This document shows, piece after piece, positions 52,707 through 62,082 of a stretch of 64,000 nucleotides of DNA. The translations under genes were made by a program, and so were the position numbers. Within the stretch, counting starts at the first letter, position 1, and every line of letters begins with the position of its first letter. The notes under the pieces are model-generated. The model was not told where the DNA came from and searched no databases. It worked only from the letters and a program-made list of their open reading frames with translations. The stretch comes from Taibaiella sp965229095 (GTDB taxonomy: Bacteria; Bacteroidota; Bacteroidia; Chitinophagales; Chitinophagaceae), in NCBI GenBank assembly GCA_965229095.1, contig OZ245855.1, positions 4,464,001 to 4,528,000 on the forward strand, read 5' to 3'.

Positions 52707-52864
52707 TTGTTAAAAAAAAAAAGAAAGAAATTTTTGAAATGGCTTTGCTTTTCAAAAAGAATATTCTATCATTGTAACTCATTTTAGGATCAAATAATAT
52801 TATCATTGCAGGAAATTTCTACATTGCAATTGTTTTTTACAGCAAAACACACTGTTTTTTTATT

Positions 52865-54382
52865 ATGAAAAGAACACTATTAGGCTTGAGTTTGTTATGC
52901 GTCGGAACAGCGACCATCTTTTCGGCCTGTTCATCTAAAACCAAGGGTGTTTCGGACAAGACCGGATGGAACTACAACGACTCCCGCCTGGGTGGGTTCG
53001 ATGTAGCCAACTATCCTGGCCAACAGACGGGACCTGGTTTGAAACCTGTTGAAGGTGGACGTTTTACAATGGGCCAGACCGAAGAGGACATTACTTATGA
53101 GCGTAATAATATTCCTCGTAATGTTACCGTTTCTTCTTTCTATATGGATGAGACTGAGGTGGCTAATGTGCATTATCGTGAGTATGTTTATTGGTTAGGA
53201 CGTTCTTACGGCGCGGATTATCCTGAAGAAGTGAGTAAAGCCTTGCCGGATTCTACCGCCTGGCGCGATGCCCTTTCTTACAACGAGCCTATGGTGACCA
53301 ATTATTTCCGCCATGCCGCCTATAACTTCTATCCTGTGGTCGGTGTTAACTGGTACCAGGCCAATGCTTATTGCAAATGGCGTACGGATAGGGTAAACGA
53401 AATGATCCTGATCAAGAACGGTATGCTGAAAAAGAACCAGAATCAGGTGAACGAAGATGTGTTCAACTCTGAAACTTATACCAACGGTCAATACCTGGGT
53501 ACTCCCGGTAAAAACCAACGTCGCGATTTAGATCCTAATGGCGCCGGAAGAAGGAATACTAGTTACTCCGATGGTTACCTGCTGCCTAACTACCGCCTGC
53601 CTACTGAAGCTGAGTGGGAATATGCTGCACTGGGTCTTGTTGAAAATAACCCTGCTCCACGTACTAAACGTCGTCGCGGTGAGGAAGCTGTAACCGACCG
53701 CAAGATTTATCCATGGGGCGATGTGCGCAGCACACGTTATCAGAGCCGTGGCAGCTATCGCGGTGAATACCTGGCCAACTACAAACGTTCCGGTGGTGAT
53801 GCGATGGGTGTAGCCGGTGGTTTGAACGATGATGCCGACAGACCTGCACCTGTATATTCTTATGTAGCCAATGCTTACGGTCTGTACAATATGGCCGGTA
53901 ATGTGAGCGAATGGGTTATGGACGTTTATCGCGCTACCTCCCACCAGGATGTTGCCGATATGAATCCTTTCCGTGGTAACGAATTCTACAAAAGTGTTTA
54001 TGAAACCGATGGTACGCTTGCTGAAAAAGACAGCCTCGGTGGTATGACGAAAATAGCCATTGATTCCAATGATCTTGCCGGTCGCTACGATCGCAACTAT
54101 ACCGGGTATGATGCCCGAGCCATCGGCGATGGAGATTCTCTTTCCGGCTTCACTTACGACTATGGTAAAACATCATTGGTGAATAACGATAGCCGTGTGA
54201 TTAAAGGTGCTTCCTGGAATGACCGTGCTTACTGGCTGTCGCCTGGTACCCGCCGCTTCATGCAGGCCAACCACAGCAGCGCCAAAGTTGGTTTCCGTTG
54301 TGTAATGGATCGCCTGGGCAGCCCTGGCTTCAACAACGATCCTGGTGGAAACCACTTCGGTAAACGCAAACGCAAAAAATAA
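52865..54382 (+). CDS. gldJ: Gliding motility lipoprotein GldJ (SUMF1/FGE fold)
   Basis: 505 residues. Lipoprotein signal with SAC (Cys22). Formylglycine-generating-enzyme-like fold without the catalytic Cys pair: GGRFTMGQTEEDI, NNIPRNVTVSSFYMDETEVANVHYREYVYWL, YRLPTEAEWEYAA, NAYGLYNMAGNVSEWVMDVYR, KGASWNDRAYWLSPGTRRF, KVGFRCVM. Order and spacing match GldJ rather than GldK, based on the N-terminal region. GldJ is needed for gliding and T9SS function in Flavobacterium, where porV-porU-gldJ are neighbours; here gldJ is 18 kb away on the other strand. C-terminus basic (HFGKRKRKK). Confidence 0.85.
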   Translation: MKRTLLGLSLLCVGTATIFSACSSKTKGVSDKTGWNYNDSRLGGFDVANYPGQQTGPGLKPVEGGRFTMGQTEEDITYERNNIPRNVTVSSFYMDETEVANVHYREYVYWLGRSYGADYPEEVSKALPDSTAWRDALSYNEPMVTNYFRHAAYNFYPVVGVNWYQANAYCKWRTDRVNEMILIKNGMLKKNQNQVNEDVFNSETYTNGQYLGTPGKNQRRDLDPNGAGRRNTSYSDGYLLPNYRLPTEAEWEYAALGLVENNPAPRTKRRRGEEAVTDRKIYPWGDVRSTRYQSRGSYRGEYLANYKRSGGDAMGVAGGLNDDADRPAPVYSYVANAYGLYNMAGNVSEWVMDVYRATSHQDVADMNPFRGNEFYKSVYETDGTLAEKDSLGGMTKIAIDSNDLAGRYDRNYTGYDARAIGDGDSLSGFTYDYGKTSLVNNDSRVIKGASWNDRAYWLSPGTRRFMQANHSSAKVGFRCVMDRLGSPGFNNDPGGNHFGKRKRKK

Positions 54383-54395
54383 ATAACTGGATAGT

Positions 54396-54427
54396 AAAAA
54401 AGCCCCTCCTGCAAGAGGGGCTTTTTT
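54396..54427 (+). terminator. Terminator of gldJ
   Basis: AAAAAAGCCCCTC / GAGGGGCTTTTTT with a 6-nt loop, 14 nt after the stop. Confidence 0.88.
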
Positions 54428-54461
54428 ATACCAATAGCTATATTAGATCAAAAAAAGGGTT

Positions 54462-54869
54462 ATGAAACGTTTTAACGTACGCATATACGGATTATGGCTG
54501 GATAATGATCATGTACTGGTAAGTGAAGAACAGATCAAAGGACAATCAGTGGTTAAGTTTCCCGGCGGCGGCCTGGAATGGGGCGAAGGCACTATAGACG
54601 GTTTGAAAAGGGAATGGCAGGAAGAAATGGGCCTGGATATAGAGGTAGGGCCTCATTTTTATACCACCGATTTTTTTCAACCCTCTGCATGGGACGATTC
54701 GCAGGTCATTAGTGTCTATTATAGGGTACAACCGCTGAAACCCTTAATTTTGCCTTTTAACAACGGGCAGGAACATTTTTATTTTGTTCGGGTTACGGAT
54801 GCGTTGCCGGCATTGATCAGCCTGCCTATTGACAAAGTGGTTGCCCGGCATTTGCTTGCACTTGTGTAG
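54462..54869 (+). CDS. NUDIX hydrolase
   Basis: 135 residues. Complete Nudix box: Gly36-x5-Glu42-x7-Arg50-Glu51-Trp-Gln-Glu54-Glu55-x-Gly57, within GGGLEWGEG ... REWQEEMGL. Hydrolyses a nucleoside diphosphate linked to another group; substrate unknown. Stands between two terminators. Confidence 0.9.
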   Translation: MKRFNVRIYGLWLDNDHVLVSEEQIKGQSVVKFPGGGLEWGEGTIDGLKREWQEEMGLDIEVGPHFYTTDFFQPSAWDDSQVISVYYRVQPLKPLILPFNNGQEHFYFVRVTDALPALISLPIDKVVARHLLALV

Positions 54870-54945
54870 CCGTACATATCTTATTTTATTGTGTGTTGCA
54901 TACTATGGCCGGAGCTTTGCCCGTTACAAAAGACTGTGTATTGCT

Positions 54946-56727
54946 ATGAGAAAACTATACCCCCTCTTTATCCTGACCTTGCTATTGTCCTGGGCTGCTA
55001 TCCCTGCACAAGCGCAACTGCTGCCCCCGTACCGGCCGGAACAGGATGCCTGTGGCGCCCTGACGATTTGTGGTAATGGATTTTTCTCCCCATACAGTTA
55101 CCAAGGTATCGGTATGGTGCCGGATATGCCTACTACGCCCTGCAACGGAGGCGAAGGCAATGTAATGTGGCTCAGGCTGACCATCACCAGCCCGGGTATC
55201 CTTGTATTTACCATTACCCCGCAACTGGTTACCGACGATTACGATTTTGCAGTGATTAACGGTACCGGTAAAAGCTGCTCCAACTTGTCATATAGCGATG
55301 TGGTACGATGCAATTTTAATACGAATAACCCTGTTACCAATAACGGTATCGTTGGCTTAAGCACAGCCCCGGGGCTGCCTACGTCGGTTGCCGCCAATAC
55401 AATAGGGCAGGAATTTGTTTCCAAGATCGATGCACTGGCGGGGGAAACCTACTTTATCATGATCAATAACTTCGGGGTGGGCGGGGTGCCTACCTCGGGC
55501 TTTACCATCAGCTTTGCAGGCTCTACGGCAGTATTTGCTGACCAAGTACCTCCCAAGTTGGTGCATACACCTCAAAAGGCCTGTTTTGGCGCTAGTGAAA
55601 CAACCATACAAATATCCGAACAAATAAAATGCAGCTCGATTGCGGCTAATGGAAGCGACTTTATGGTCTCGCCTTCAGGTACGATCGTTGCCGCCGCCGG
55701 TATCAATTGTAATGCCAGCGGTCAGGGCTATACCGATAAGATCAACCTTAGCTTCAGTCCTGCGCTGCCTCCCGGTACTTATGTCATTAAAGCAAAGACG
55801 GGTACAGACGGAAACACCCTGCTCGACCTCTGTGACAATGCCTTACAGCTCCCCGATTCCGTGATCTTTAACGTGTATCCCAATGTCACGGTTACCCATA
55901 CCATAGATACCAGCGGCTGCAGTTCCGTATCCTACAAGGGTACCGTTTACAACGAGAGTACTGTATTACGGGATACGGTCCGTAACCAGAATGGCTGCGA
56001 CAGTATTTATAATGTTACCAATATCCGTGTATACCGGGAGCCTGAGCGCTTTACCGAGCAGGTAGGCAATTGCGATACCGTAGTATTCCGGGGCATCACC
56101 TATTTGCAGAATGCAACGGTTATCGATACCTTTCGTTCGGTACAGGGCTGCGACAGCTTTCTGCACATCTACGATATCTATGTGGAGCATTTTAAAATAA
56201 CAGTTACTGCAGACCCTCCCGAACCCGTTATCGGAGATTATGTAACATTTACGACTACAGCCAATGTACCCGAGTATAACATCAATACCTGGTTGCCCCG
56301 CTCTGTCTTTGCCCGCCAGTTTGATAAAGAAAACAGTATCATCATCCGCAATTCGGATACAGTAAAGGTGGTGGGCACCAGCGCGCTCGGCTGTGTGGAT
56401 ACGGCCATGCTCTATATCAAGGCCGATACTTTAGTTCCTGTATTCGTTATGCCCAATGCCTTCTCGCCCAATGGAGATGGTCTGAACGATGTATTCGAAC
56501 CTAAATTTGTAAATAAAAGCGGCTATATCGTGAAGTCGTTCAAGATATATAACCGATGGGGACAACTGGTGTACACGGCCGAAGGTACCCGCAAGGCCAG
56601 TTGGAACGGCTACTATTACAACAAAGATAAACGGGCCGAGCCCGGGACCTATTTCTACTATATCCGCGTGGAATTTGTAGACGGTACCAAAGAGATGGTC
56701 AAAGGCGATGTCACGATAGTGCCCTAA
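54946..56727 (+). CDS. T9SS type B cargo protein (gliding-motility C-terminal domain)
   Basis: 593 residues. Signal peptide (MRKLYPLFILTLLLSWAAIPAQAQ) and then a CBM/Ig-like beta region (EQDACGALTICGNGFFSPYSYQG; YVDDYDFAVIN-type block; PKACFGASETTIQISEQIKCSSIA), two paralogous Cys-containing modules (about 340-425, VTHTIDTSGCSSVSYKGTVYNESTVLRDTVRNQNGCDS and its partner), and a C-terminal CHU_C/type B sorting domain (AFSPNGDGLNDVF ... NRWGQLVY ... GTYFYYI). Exported by T9SS; likely surface adhesin or matrix protein. The start at 54946 gives a signal peptide; an earlier in-frame start overlaps the NUDIX gene. Confidence 0.88.
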   Translation: MRKLYPLFILTLLLSWAAIPAQAQLLPPYRPEQDACGALTICGNGFFSPYSYQGIGMVPDMPTTPCNGGEGNVMWLRLTITSPGILVFTITPQLVTDDYDFAVINGTGKSCSNLSYSDVVRCNFNTNNPVTNNGIVGLSTAPGLPTSVAANTIGQEFVSKIDALAGETYFIMINNFGVGGVPTSGFTISFAGSTAVFADQVPPKLVHTPQKACFGASETTIQISEQIKCSSIAANGSDFMVSPSGTIVAAAGINCNASGQGYTDKINLSFSPALPPGTYVIKAKTGTDGNTLLDLCDNALQLPDSVIFNVYPNVTVTHTIDTSGCSSVSYKGTVYNESTVLRDTVRNQNGCDSIYNVTNIRVYREPERFTEQVGNCDTVVFRGITYLQNATVIDTFRSVQGCDSFLHIYDIYVEHFKITVTADPPEPVIGDYVTFTTTANVPEYNINTWLPRSVFARQFDKENSIIIRNSDTVKVVGTSALGCVDTAMLYIKADTLVPVFVMPNAFSPNGDGLNDVFEPKFVNKSGYIVKSFKIYNRWGQLVYTAEGTRKASWNGYYYNKDKRAEPGTYFYYIRVEFVDGTKEMVKGDVTIVP

Positions 56728-56824
56728 AAGAAAGAGCTGGAAGAGGCATTGTGTCGTAGACTTTAGGTAGCCGGTGTTGAGACCCCTTGCTGTTGCTTGT
56801 AGCAGTATCAGTTAAAAATCTTTT

Positions 56825-57283
56825 ATGAAAAAAACGGAGCTTGCCCTGGTTGTATTAACTATTGCCGGTTTGGTGTTGCGTGTCTCTTCGGTGCCTGGTG
56901 GCGTTATGCTGTCGGCGCTGGCATTTCTATTGCTGGCCTTGTTCTATCTGCTGCTGTCCGTGCCTTATTTCAATCGGGTGCCCTTCTCCGGGGCTTTCCG
57001 CAAAGCTACCTACGAGGCAGCCGGTATCGGTGGCTTTCAACGTTTTTGGGCTGGGGCTTCGGGGCTTGTCTTTTGCCTTGCCTTGTTGGGGATCCTGTAT
57101 GTGCTCAACTATTGGGAGGGTGCTTTCTTTTTCTGGTGCCTGGGTATGTTTTTCCTGGTGCCTGTAGGTGCTTTAAGCCTGGGCAAACATTTACTGCAAC
57201 CTCATCCTACTTACAAGACAATAGCGATACGTGCTGGTATCTTGCTATTGGTCGGCATTGCACTGGTCGCTGCGCAAATGTAA
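56825..57283 (+). CDS. Small integral membrane protein, unknown function
   Basis: 152 residues with about five membrane helices (6-22, 28-50, 75-98, 102-122, 135-151) and few charged residues. No signature motif. Not recognised. It stands apart from the preceding gene by 97 bp and faces a convergent hairpin. Confidence 0.6.
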   Translation: MKKTELALVVLTIAGLVLRVSSVPGGVMLSALAFLLLALFYLLLSVPYFNRVPFSGAFRKATYEAAGIGGFQRFWAGASGLVFCLALLGILYVLNYWEGAFFFWCLGMFFLVPVGALSLGKHLLQPHPTYKTIAIRAGILLLVGIALVAAQM

Positions 57284-57376
57284 GCGCGGTTGATTATTGA
57301 GTTTTAAAGTCAAGTATTCTTTCTTTTGCTCCTGTTCACAGTGCTGCGGGCTTTCCCGGATCTTCAGCTTATACAT

Positions 57377-57417
57377 AAAAATACAAAGGGTAATGGTTCC
57401 AAACCATTGCCCTTTGT
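57377..57417 (-). terminator. Terminator of the glucosaminidase gene
   Basis: ACAAAGGGTAATGGTT / AACCATTGCCCTTTGT (one G-U pair), followed on the minus strand by ATTTTTATG, about 20 nt after the stop. Confidence 0.78.
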
Positions 57418-57435
57418 GTATGAAATCGTACCCGG

Positions 57436-59181
57436 TTATTTCGTTACTTTCAGCTTCATGCCGGGTTGTATCGTCTTCTTCTTGCCCAGCTTGTTGATCT
57501 TCTGCAATTGGGCTACAGTAAGGTCATATCGCTCTGCTATTTCAAAAAGTGTTTCGCCTCTTCTTACCGTATGGCTCTTTACCTTGGCTTTGGCTTTTGG
57601 TTTGAGGCTTTCTTTTGTCTTCTTTTCCGTTACCGGTTTGGTTTTGGCTACAGTATTATTCCTTCGTGCCGGGGTGGTTGTTACTTCTTCATCATCGCTG
57701 CCGGCATCGGTAGTACTGTTGTCGTAATGCCCCGATGCTTTTGGCGTAAAGTCCCGATCGGCATAAACCGTTTTATCCATATGCGCTTTCAGCTTTTCGA
57801 GAGCAGTCATTTTGCTTTCGTCTTTCTTAGGCGTTTGTGTTGTTTGCACTTGCTGCTTCCGTGTTTCCGCGATCTCTTCTTCTACCGGTTTTTCGTCGGC
57901 TATATTTACTCTTTTGTTATTTGCTTTTGCGGGTGTTGTTGTCGCTTCCGGTTGCTCATCTGTAATATCGACTACGGCCGGAGGTGGTGGTGCATCGTTC
58001 TTTTTTCCGGCAGGTACAAAGCCTGCATCGTTGCTCAGGCGGGGTGTTCTTCCGTTATTGCTTTTGCGTACGGCATTGGCGGCATAAAGCTCAGGTTTGG
58101 TATCGGCCGTATTTTGCAGGTTCAATACCGTGCCGGCTACAGGTTCTTCCCCCTTATCCAGGTGATTGAACAGACGCAACTGCTGTAATTGGATACCTTC
58201 GTCCTGGCTGATCTGGATCAGGGATTCTCCATCCTCGACAGTATGGGTAGCTGTTTTTCCTGTTTTGGCTTTGCGCTCCAGGTAAACAAACATATCGGCT
58301 TCCAGGGGAGCGTCGGGAAGGTCGTTCAGCTCGAGGAGCTTGGCATAGCGGATCTTATTCTTGATTGCGTACTCCAGCAGCATATCCCCTTTGCGGGCAT
58401 AAAAGCCTTTCAGGTTATTTTTAGTAGTGCTGCGGTAATACTCGGTAACATGGCCTTTTGCAGGCGCATCCTGCGGTATGGCCTTTTCTACATACAATTC
58501 GTCGGTAACCTTTGCAGGCGCGGCCTCCCTTGTCTTGGTCTGAGCTATATAGCCGTCATTAACCGGGATACGTTCGCCCGGTATTACGGCAGCGCTTGCT
58601 TTACCGCGGGGAATAGCGACATCCTTTGCCGATGCCAGGATCACCTCATCGGGATTGTTGCCCAGGGCGGCATAAGTGTACTCCTGCAGCTTGAAATCCT
58701 CGATGGTCTTGATCAGCTTTTTGGCATACTGCGGGTTGGTAGCATAGCCGCAACGCTTAAGGCCATAGGCCCAGGCAGCATAATCGGTAGGGGACAATAC
58801 AAAAAGGGCGCTGTAGCGTTTATTCTCTTTCAGGAAATTGGAATGGTCGATATAGGAATGTTTTGCGGAGAGGTATTTGCGGAAACATTCATCCTTGGCA
58901 TCATCGGTATAGGCATAGGTGTCGCCGGTCCAGGTATTTTTGCATTTGATGCCGAAGTGGTTGCTGGCATTGGTACACAACTCGCTGCTGCCTGCCGCGG
59001 TTTCGAAAATACCCTGGGCCAGGGTGATAGAAGCGGGGATGCCCGTTCGCTGCTGCTCCTGTATGGCCAGGTCTTTAAACTGGGCGATGTAGTCCAGTAC
59101 CTGCTCGTTGTACGATTTCTGGGCAAAGCCCTGGAAGGCGCAGGCGCTGATGAGCAATAAAAAAAGATACTTGCGGATCAT
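57436..59181 (-). CDS. Exported N-acetylglucosaminidase with two LysM domains
   Basis: 581 residues. Signal peptide (1-20); GH73 glucosaminidase domain (about 25-170) with catalytic Glu60 in AQGIFETAAGSSELC and SNHFGIKCKNTW, YAAWAYGLKRCGYATNPQYAKKL; a first LysM (about 312-357, HTVEDGESLIQISQDEGI); a disordered Thr/Lys/Pro-rich linker; a C-terminal LysM (about 536-581, HTVRRGETLFEIAERYDLTVAQLQKIN). Cleaves the glycan strand of peptidoglycan in cell-wall turnover. Next genes on the strand concern unrelated functions. Confidence 0.93.
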   Translation of the reverse strand: MIRKYLFLLLISACAFQGFAQKSYNEQVLDYIAQFKDLAIQEQQRTGIPASITLAQGIFETAAGSSELCTNASNHFGIKCKNTWTGDTYAYTDDAKDECFRKYLSAKHSYIDHSNFLKENKRYSALFVLSPTDYAAWAYGLKRCGYATNPQYAKKLIKTIEDFKLQEYTYAALGNNPDEVILASAKDVAIPRGKASAAVIPGERIPVNDGYIAQTKTREAAPAKVTDELYVEKAIPQDAPAKGHVTEYYRSTTKNNLKGFYARKGDMLLEYAIKNKIRYAKLLELNDLPDAPLEADMFVYLERKAKTGKTATHTVEDGESLIQISQDEGIQLQQLRLFNHLDKGEEPVAGTVLNLQNTADTKPELYAANAVRKSNNGRTPRLSNDAGFVPAGKKNDAPPPPAVVDITDEQPEATTTPAKANNKRVNIADEKPVEEEIAETRKQQVQTTQTPKKDESKMTALEKLKAHMDKTVYADRDFTPKASGHYDNSTTDAGSDDEEVTTTPARRNNTVAKTKPVTEKKTKESLKPKAKAKVKSHTVRRGETLFEIAERYDLTVAQLQKINKLGKKKTIQPGMKLKVTK

Positions 59182-59254
59182 AAATTTTTCTTTTTTTGAA
59201 AAATGGCCATGAGGCGCTTTTAAAAACCGTTGCCGGTTTTGTGTGAGGTAAAGA

Positions 59255-59902
59255 TTATTTTTTCCGGATCAGCATCAGACCATCGCGGACCGGCATAATT
59301 ACCTGCTCTACGCGGTTGTCTGCTGCTATCTTTTTATTGAATTCATGAATATAGGCGGCGGTGCTGCTTTGCTGGTCGGCAGGCAGTATCACTTCGCCGT
59401 GGAACAGCACATTGTCTGCAATCATAAAGCCCCCCGAAGGGATGCGGTCGATAAGCATATCGAAATAAAGGCCGTAATTCTTTTTGTCCGCATCGATAAA
59501 GACAAGGTCAAAGTCTCCTTTGATCTTGGCAATAACGGTAGCCGCTTCCCCGATATGCTGCACGATACGGTCCTGCACCTGTGCTTCCTGCCAGTATTTA
59601 TCCCGCATGTCCTGCAGGTAAGGGTCTATGTCTATGGTATGCAATTTGCCGCCTGCTTTAAGGCCCCTGGCCAGCGAGATGGCGGAATAACCGGTATAGG
59701 TACCCAGTTCCAGGATCTGCGCCGGGGCTATCATCTGGCTTAGCATTTGCAGTACTACGCCTTGCAGGTGCCCCGAGATCATCTGGGAACCACGGACATG
59801 GGCATGCGTTTCCCGGTTAAGGGAAGCCTGCACGGTATCTTCCGGTGTAGTGTATTGTTCTGCGTAAAAATTGATCGGGTCGGGGGTGATGATGTGTTGC
59901 AT
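59255..59902 (-). CDS. SAM-dependent O-methyltransferase (COMT family 3)
   Basis: 215 residues. SAM-binding motif ILELGTYTGYSAISLA, then LHTIDIDP, FDLVFIDADKKNYGLYFD (metal-binding Asp/Asn), GGFMIADNVLFHGEV: the metal-dependent caffeoyl-CoA/catechol O-methyltransferase family. Physiological substrate unknown in bacteria. Gene ends 73 bp before the glucosaminidase start. Confidence 0.9.
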   Translation of the reverse strand: MQHIITPDPINFYAEQYTTPEDTVQASLNRETHAHVRGSQMISGHLQGVVLQMLSQMIAPAQILELGTYTGYSAISLARGLKAGGKLHTIDIDPYLQDMRDKYWQEAQVQDRIVQHIGEAATVIAKIKGDFDLVFIDADKKNYGLYFDMLIDRIPSGGFMIADNVLFHGEVILPADQQSSTAAYIHEFNKKIAADNRVEQVIMPVRDGLMLIRKK

Positions 59903-59967
59903 AGCCGATGTGTTAAAGATGATTTTCGGATATCCGGGATAATAGCATAAACCCGCAATAAACCTGC

Positions 59968-60666
59968 TTAGAAATTTGGCTTCAGTTTATTGTGGGTATA
60001 AAATTCACCGATATAATTCACCACTTCATCCGTGGTGTCAAATACCTTGATCAGGTCCAGGTCGCCTGGGCTGATATTGCTTTCCTCTTCCAGCATGATC
60101 TTTTTCATCCAGTCGAACAAACCGCCCCAATAGCTGGTACCCATGCATACCAGGGGTGTCTGGGTAAACTTCCGCGTCTGGATCAGGGTAGCTACTTCGA
60201 AAAACTCGTCCATAGTACCCCAGCCCCCGGGCATCATAACAAAGCCCTGGGCATATTTGGTAAACATGACCTTGCGCACAAAGAAGTAATCGAAATTCAG
60301 GTTCTTGTCGCTGTCGATATAAGGGTTGAAATGCTGCTCGAAGGGCAGGTCGATATTCAAACCTACGGATTTGCCGCCGGCGAGGTTGGCGCCTTTATTG
60401 GCCGCTTCCATAATACCCGGGCCGCCACCGCTGATGATCCCGAAGCCCTCCTTGGATAATTTCTGGGCCAGGTCTACGGTAAGCTCGTAATATTTATGTC
60501 CCGGTTGGGTACGGGCCGAACCAAAGATGGAAATACAGGGGCCTATTTTTGCCAGGTGTTCGAACCCTTCCACAAACTCGGCCATTATTTTGAAAATCTG
60601 CCAACTGGAATGCGCCTGTGGCTCTGTCCAATCACGCAGTTTTATTTTCTGAAGCTGATCTTTCAT
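59968..60666 (-). CDS. LOG-family protein (lysine-decarboxylase-like fold)
   Basis: 232 residues. GGGPGIMEAANKGA (80-93) and PGGWGTMDE (146-154) are the LOG signature motifs, here with FGSAR (48-52). LOG enzymes cleave nucleoside 5'-monophosphates (cytokinin-activating phosphoribohydrolase); bacterial members are mostly nucleotide hydrolases of uncertain substrate. The ATG at 60666 is preferred over the TTG start at 60690. Confidence 0.88.
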   Translation of the reverse strand: MKDQLQKIKLRDWTEPQAHSSWQIFKIMAEFVEGFEHLAKIGPCISIFGSARTQPGHKYYELTVDLAQKLSKEGFGIISGGGPGIMEAANKGANLAGGKSVGLNIDLPFEQHFNPYIDSDKNLNFDYFFVRKVMFTKYAQGFVMMPGGWGTMDEFFEVATLIQTRKFTQTPLVCMGTSYWGGLFDWMKKIMLEEESNISPGDLDLIKVFDTTDEVVNYIGEFYTHNKLKPNF

Positions 60667-60724
60667 TAAACGGTTTAATACTTTCAACAATACAGGGCCA
60701 CAATGCCGCTCTTTACGAATCTGG

Positions 60725-60732
60725 CAAAGATA
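60725..60732 (-). promoter_or_regulatory. Possible -7 box for the LOG gene
   Basis: Minus-strand TATCTTTG, exact TAnnTTTG, 59 nt upstream of the chosen start. No -33 element at the normal spacing. Confidence 0.35.
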
Positions 60733-60896
60733 AGTTTAAATTATTTATAGGATGTTGGCAAGATGTAAAGGCTTTGTGGGAAAATAAGCTCCTTTTGCCC
60801 GGTGGGGCAGGGAGGTAAAGCCTTTCCCGCGGGAAGTAGGGTTATGCCTATTAAGTACCGGAAGGTCTTGAGGATTATTCTTAATTTCGCAGCCGC

Positions 60897-62027
60897 ATGG
60901 AATTTGAATTATTAGCTACCGATCCGGAAACCGGAGCGCGTGCCGGACTTCTGCATACCGGCCACGGCACTATAGAAACGCCTATTTTTATGCCTGTAGG
61001 CACTGTAGGCAGCGTAAAGGCGGTGATGCAGGAACAATTGGTGCAGGATGTAAAGGCCCAGATCATCCTGGGAAATACCTATCACCTGTACCTTCGGCCA
61101 GGTACCGAGGTGTTGGAAAAAGCGGGCGGCCTGCATCGCTTCAATGGCTGGGACAAACCCATCCTGACCGATAGCGGTGGTTACCAGGTCTTTTCCCTGT
61201 CGGCCAACCGTAAGCTGAAAGAAGAAGGAGCGCTGTTTCAATCGCATATTGATGGCTCCCGGCATCTGTTTACCCCGGAAAATGTTATGGATATACAGCG
61301 TAGCATCGGCGCCGATATCGTTATGGCCTTTGACGAATGTACCCCTTATCCCTGCGATTATGGCTATGCCCAGAAATCGATGGAGCTTACCCATCGCTGG
61401 CTGGCGCGTTGCTTCAAACGGTTTAACGAAACGGAGCCTAAATATGGCTACGACCAAAGCCTGTTCCCTATTGTACAGGGCAGCACATATAAAGACCTGA
61501 GGCAGCAATCGGCCGAGTTTGCAGCCGGCATGGGCGCCGATGGAAATGCGATAGGCGGTTTGTCGGTAGGCGAGCCGGAACAGGATATGTACGAAATGTG
61601 CGAATTGGTATGCAACATACTGCCAAAGGACAAACCACGTTATCTTATGGGCGTAGGTACTCCCTGGAATATACTGGAATGTATTGGCCTGGGCGTGGAT
61701 ATGTTTGACTGCGTCATGCCTACCCGCAACGGGCGTAACGGGATGCTGTTTACCACGGAAGGCGTGGTTAATATTAAAAATAAACGCTGGGCCGACGATT
61801 TTTCGCCTGTGGATGCGGGACTGGATGGCGGGCCCAGCAATGCATATACCAAGGCGTATTTGCGGCACTTGTTTGCTGCCAGTGAAATACTGGGCTTACA
61901 GTTGGCCAGCCTGCAAAACCTCAGTTTTTACCTGCAATTGGTCAAAGAAGCCCGTCAGCATATTATTGACGGCGATTATGGCAAATGGAAAAAGCATATG
62001 CTGGAAGTGGTAAAAAGAAGATTGTAA
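60897..62027 (+). CDS. tgt: tRNA-guanine transglycosylase (queuine synthesis), zinc Cys missing
   Basis: 376 residues. Inserts preQ1/queuine-type base at G34 of certain tRNAs. Catalytic Asp92 (DSGGYQVFS) and nucleophile Asp268 with Asp271 (GVDMFDCVMPTRNGRNG); GGLSVGEPEQDMYEM. In the usual enzyme, the segment before AYLRHL carries C-x-C-x2-C plus His for zinc; here it reads DAGLDGGPSNAYTKAYLRHL and no Cys remains. Whether this is normal for the Bacteroidota enzyme or a change of this lineage should be tested. Next gene is LptF/G, 55 bp downstream. Confidence 0.93.
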   Translation: MEFELLATDPETGARAGLLHTGHGTIETPIFMPVGTVGSVKAVMQEQLVQDVKAQIILGNTYHLYLRPGTEVLEKAGGLHRFNGWDKPILTDSGGYQVFSLSANRKLKEEGALFQSHIDGSRHLFTPENVMDIQRSIGADIVMAFDECTPYPCDYGYAQKSMELTHRWLARCFKRFNETEPKYGYDQSLFPIVQGSTYKDLRQQSAEFAAGMGADGNAIGGLSVGEPEQDMYEMCELVCNILPKDKPRYLMGVGTPWNILECIGLGVDMFDCVMPTRNGRNGMLFTTEGVVNIKNKRWADDFSPVDAGLDGGPSNAYTKAYLRHLFAASEILGLQLASLQNLSFYLQLVKEARQHIIDGDYGKWKKHMLEVVKRRL

Positions 62028-62082
62028 ACCCAAACCTGTCCCGGTCAAAATAAGTTTGTCCCGAAACCTGTAGTATTGCCCC

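Noticed and set aside
60882..60889. TAATTTCG before tgt as a -7 box with a leaderless start
   Set aside because: One base off the consensus and no -33 element; not reliable.
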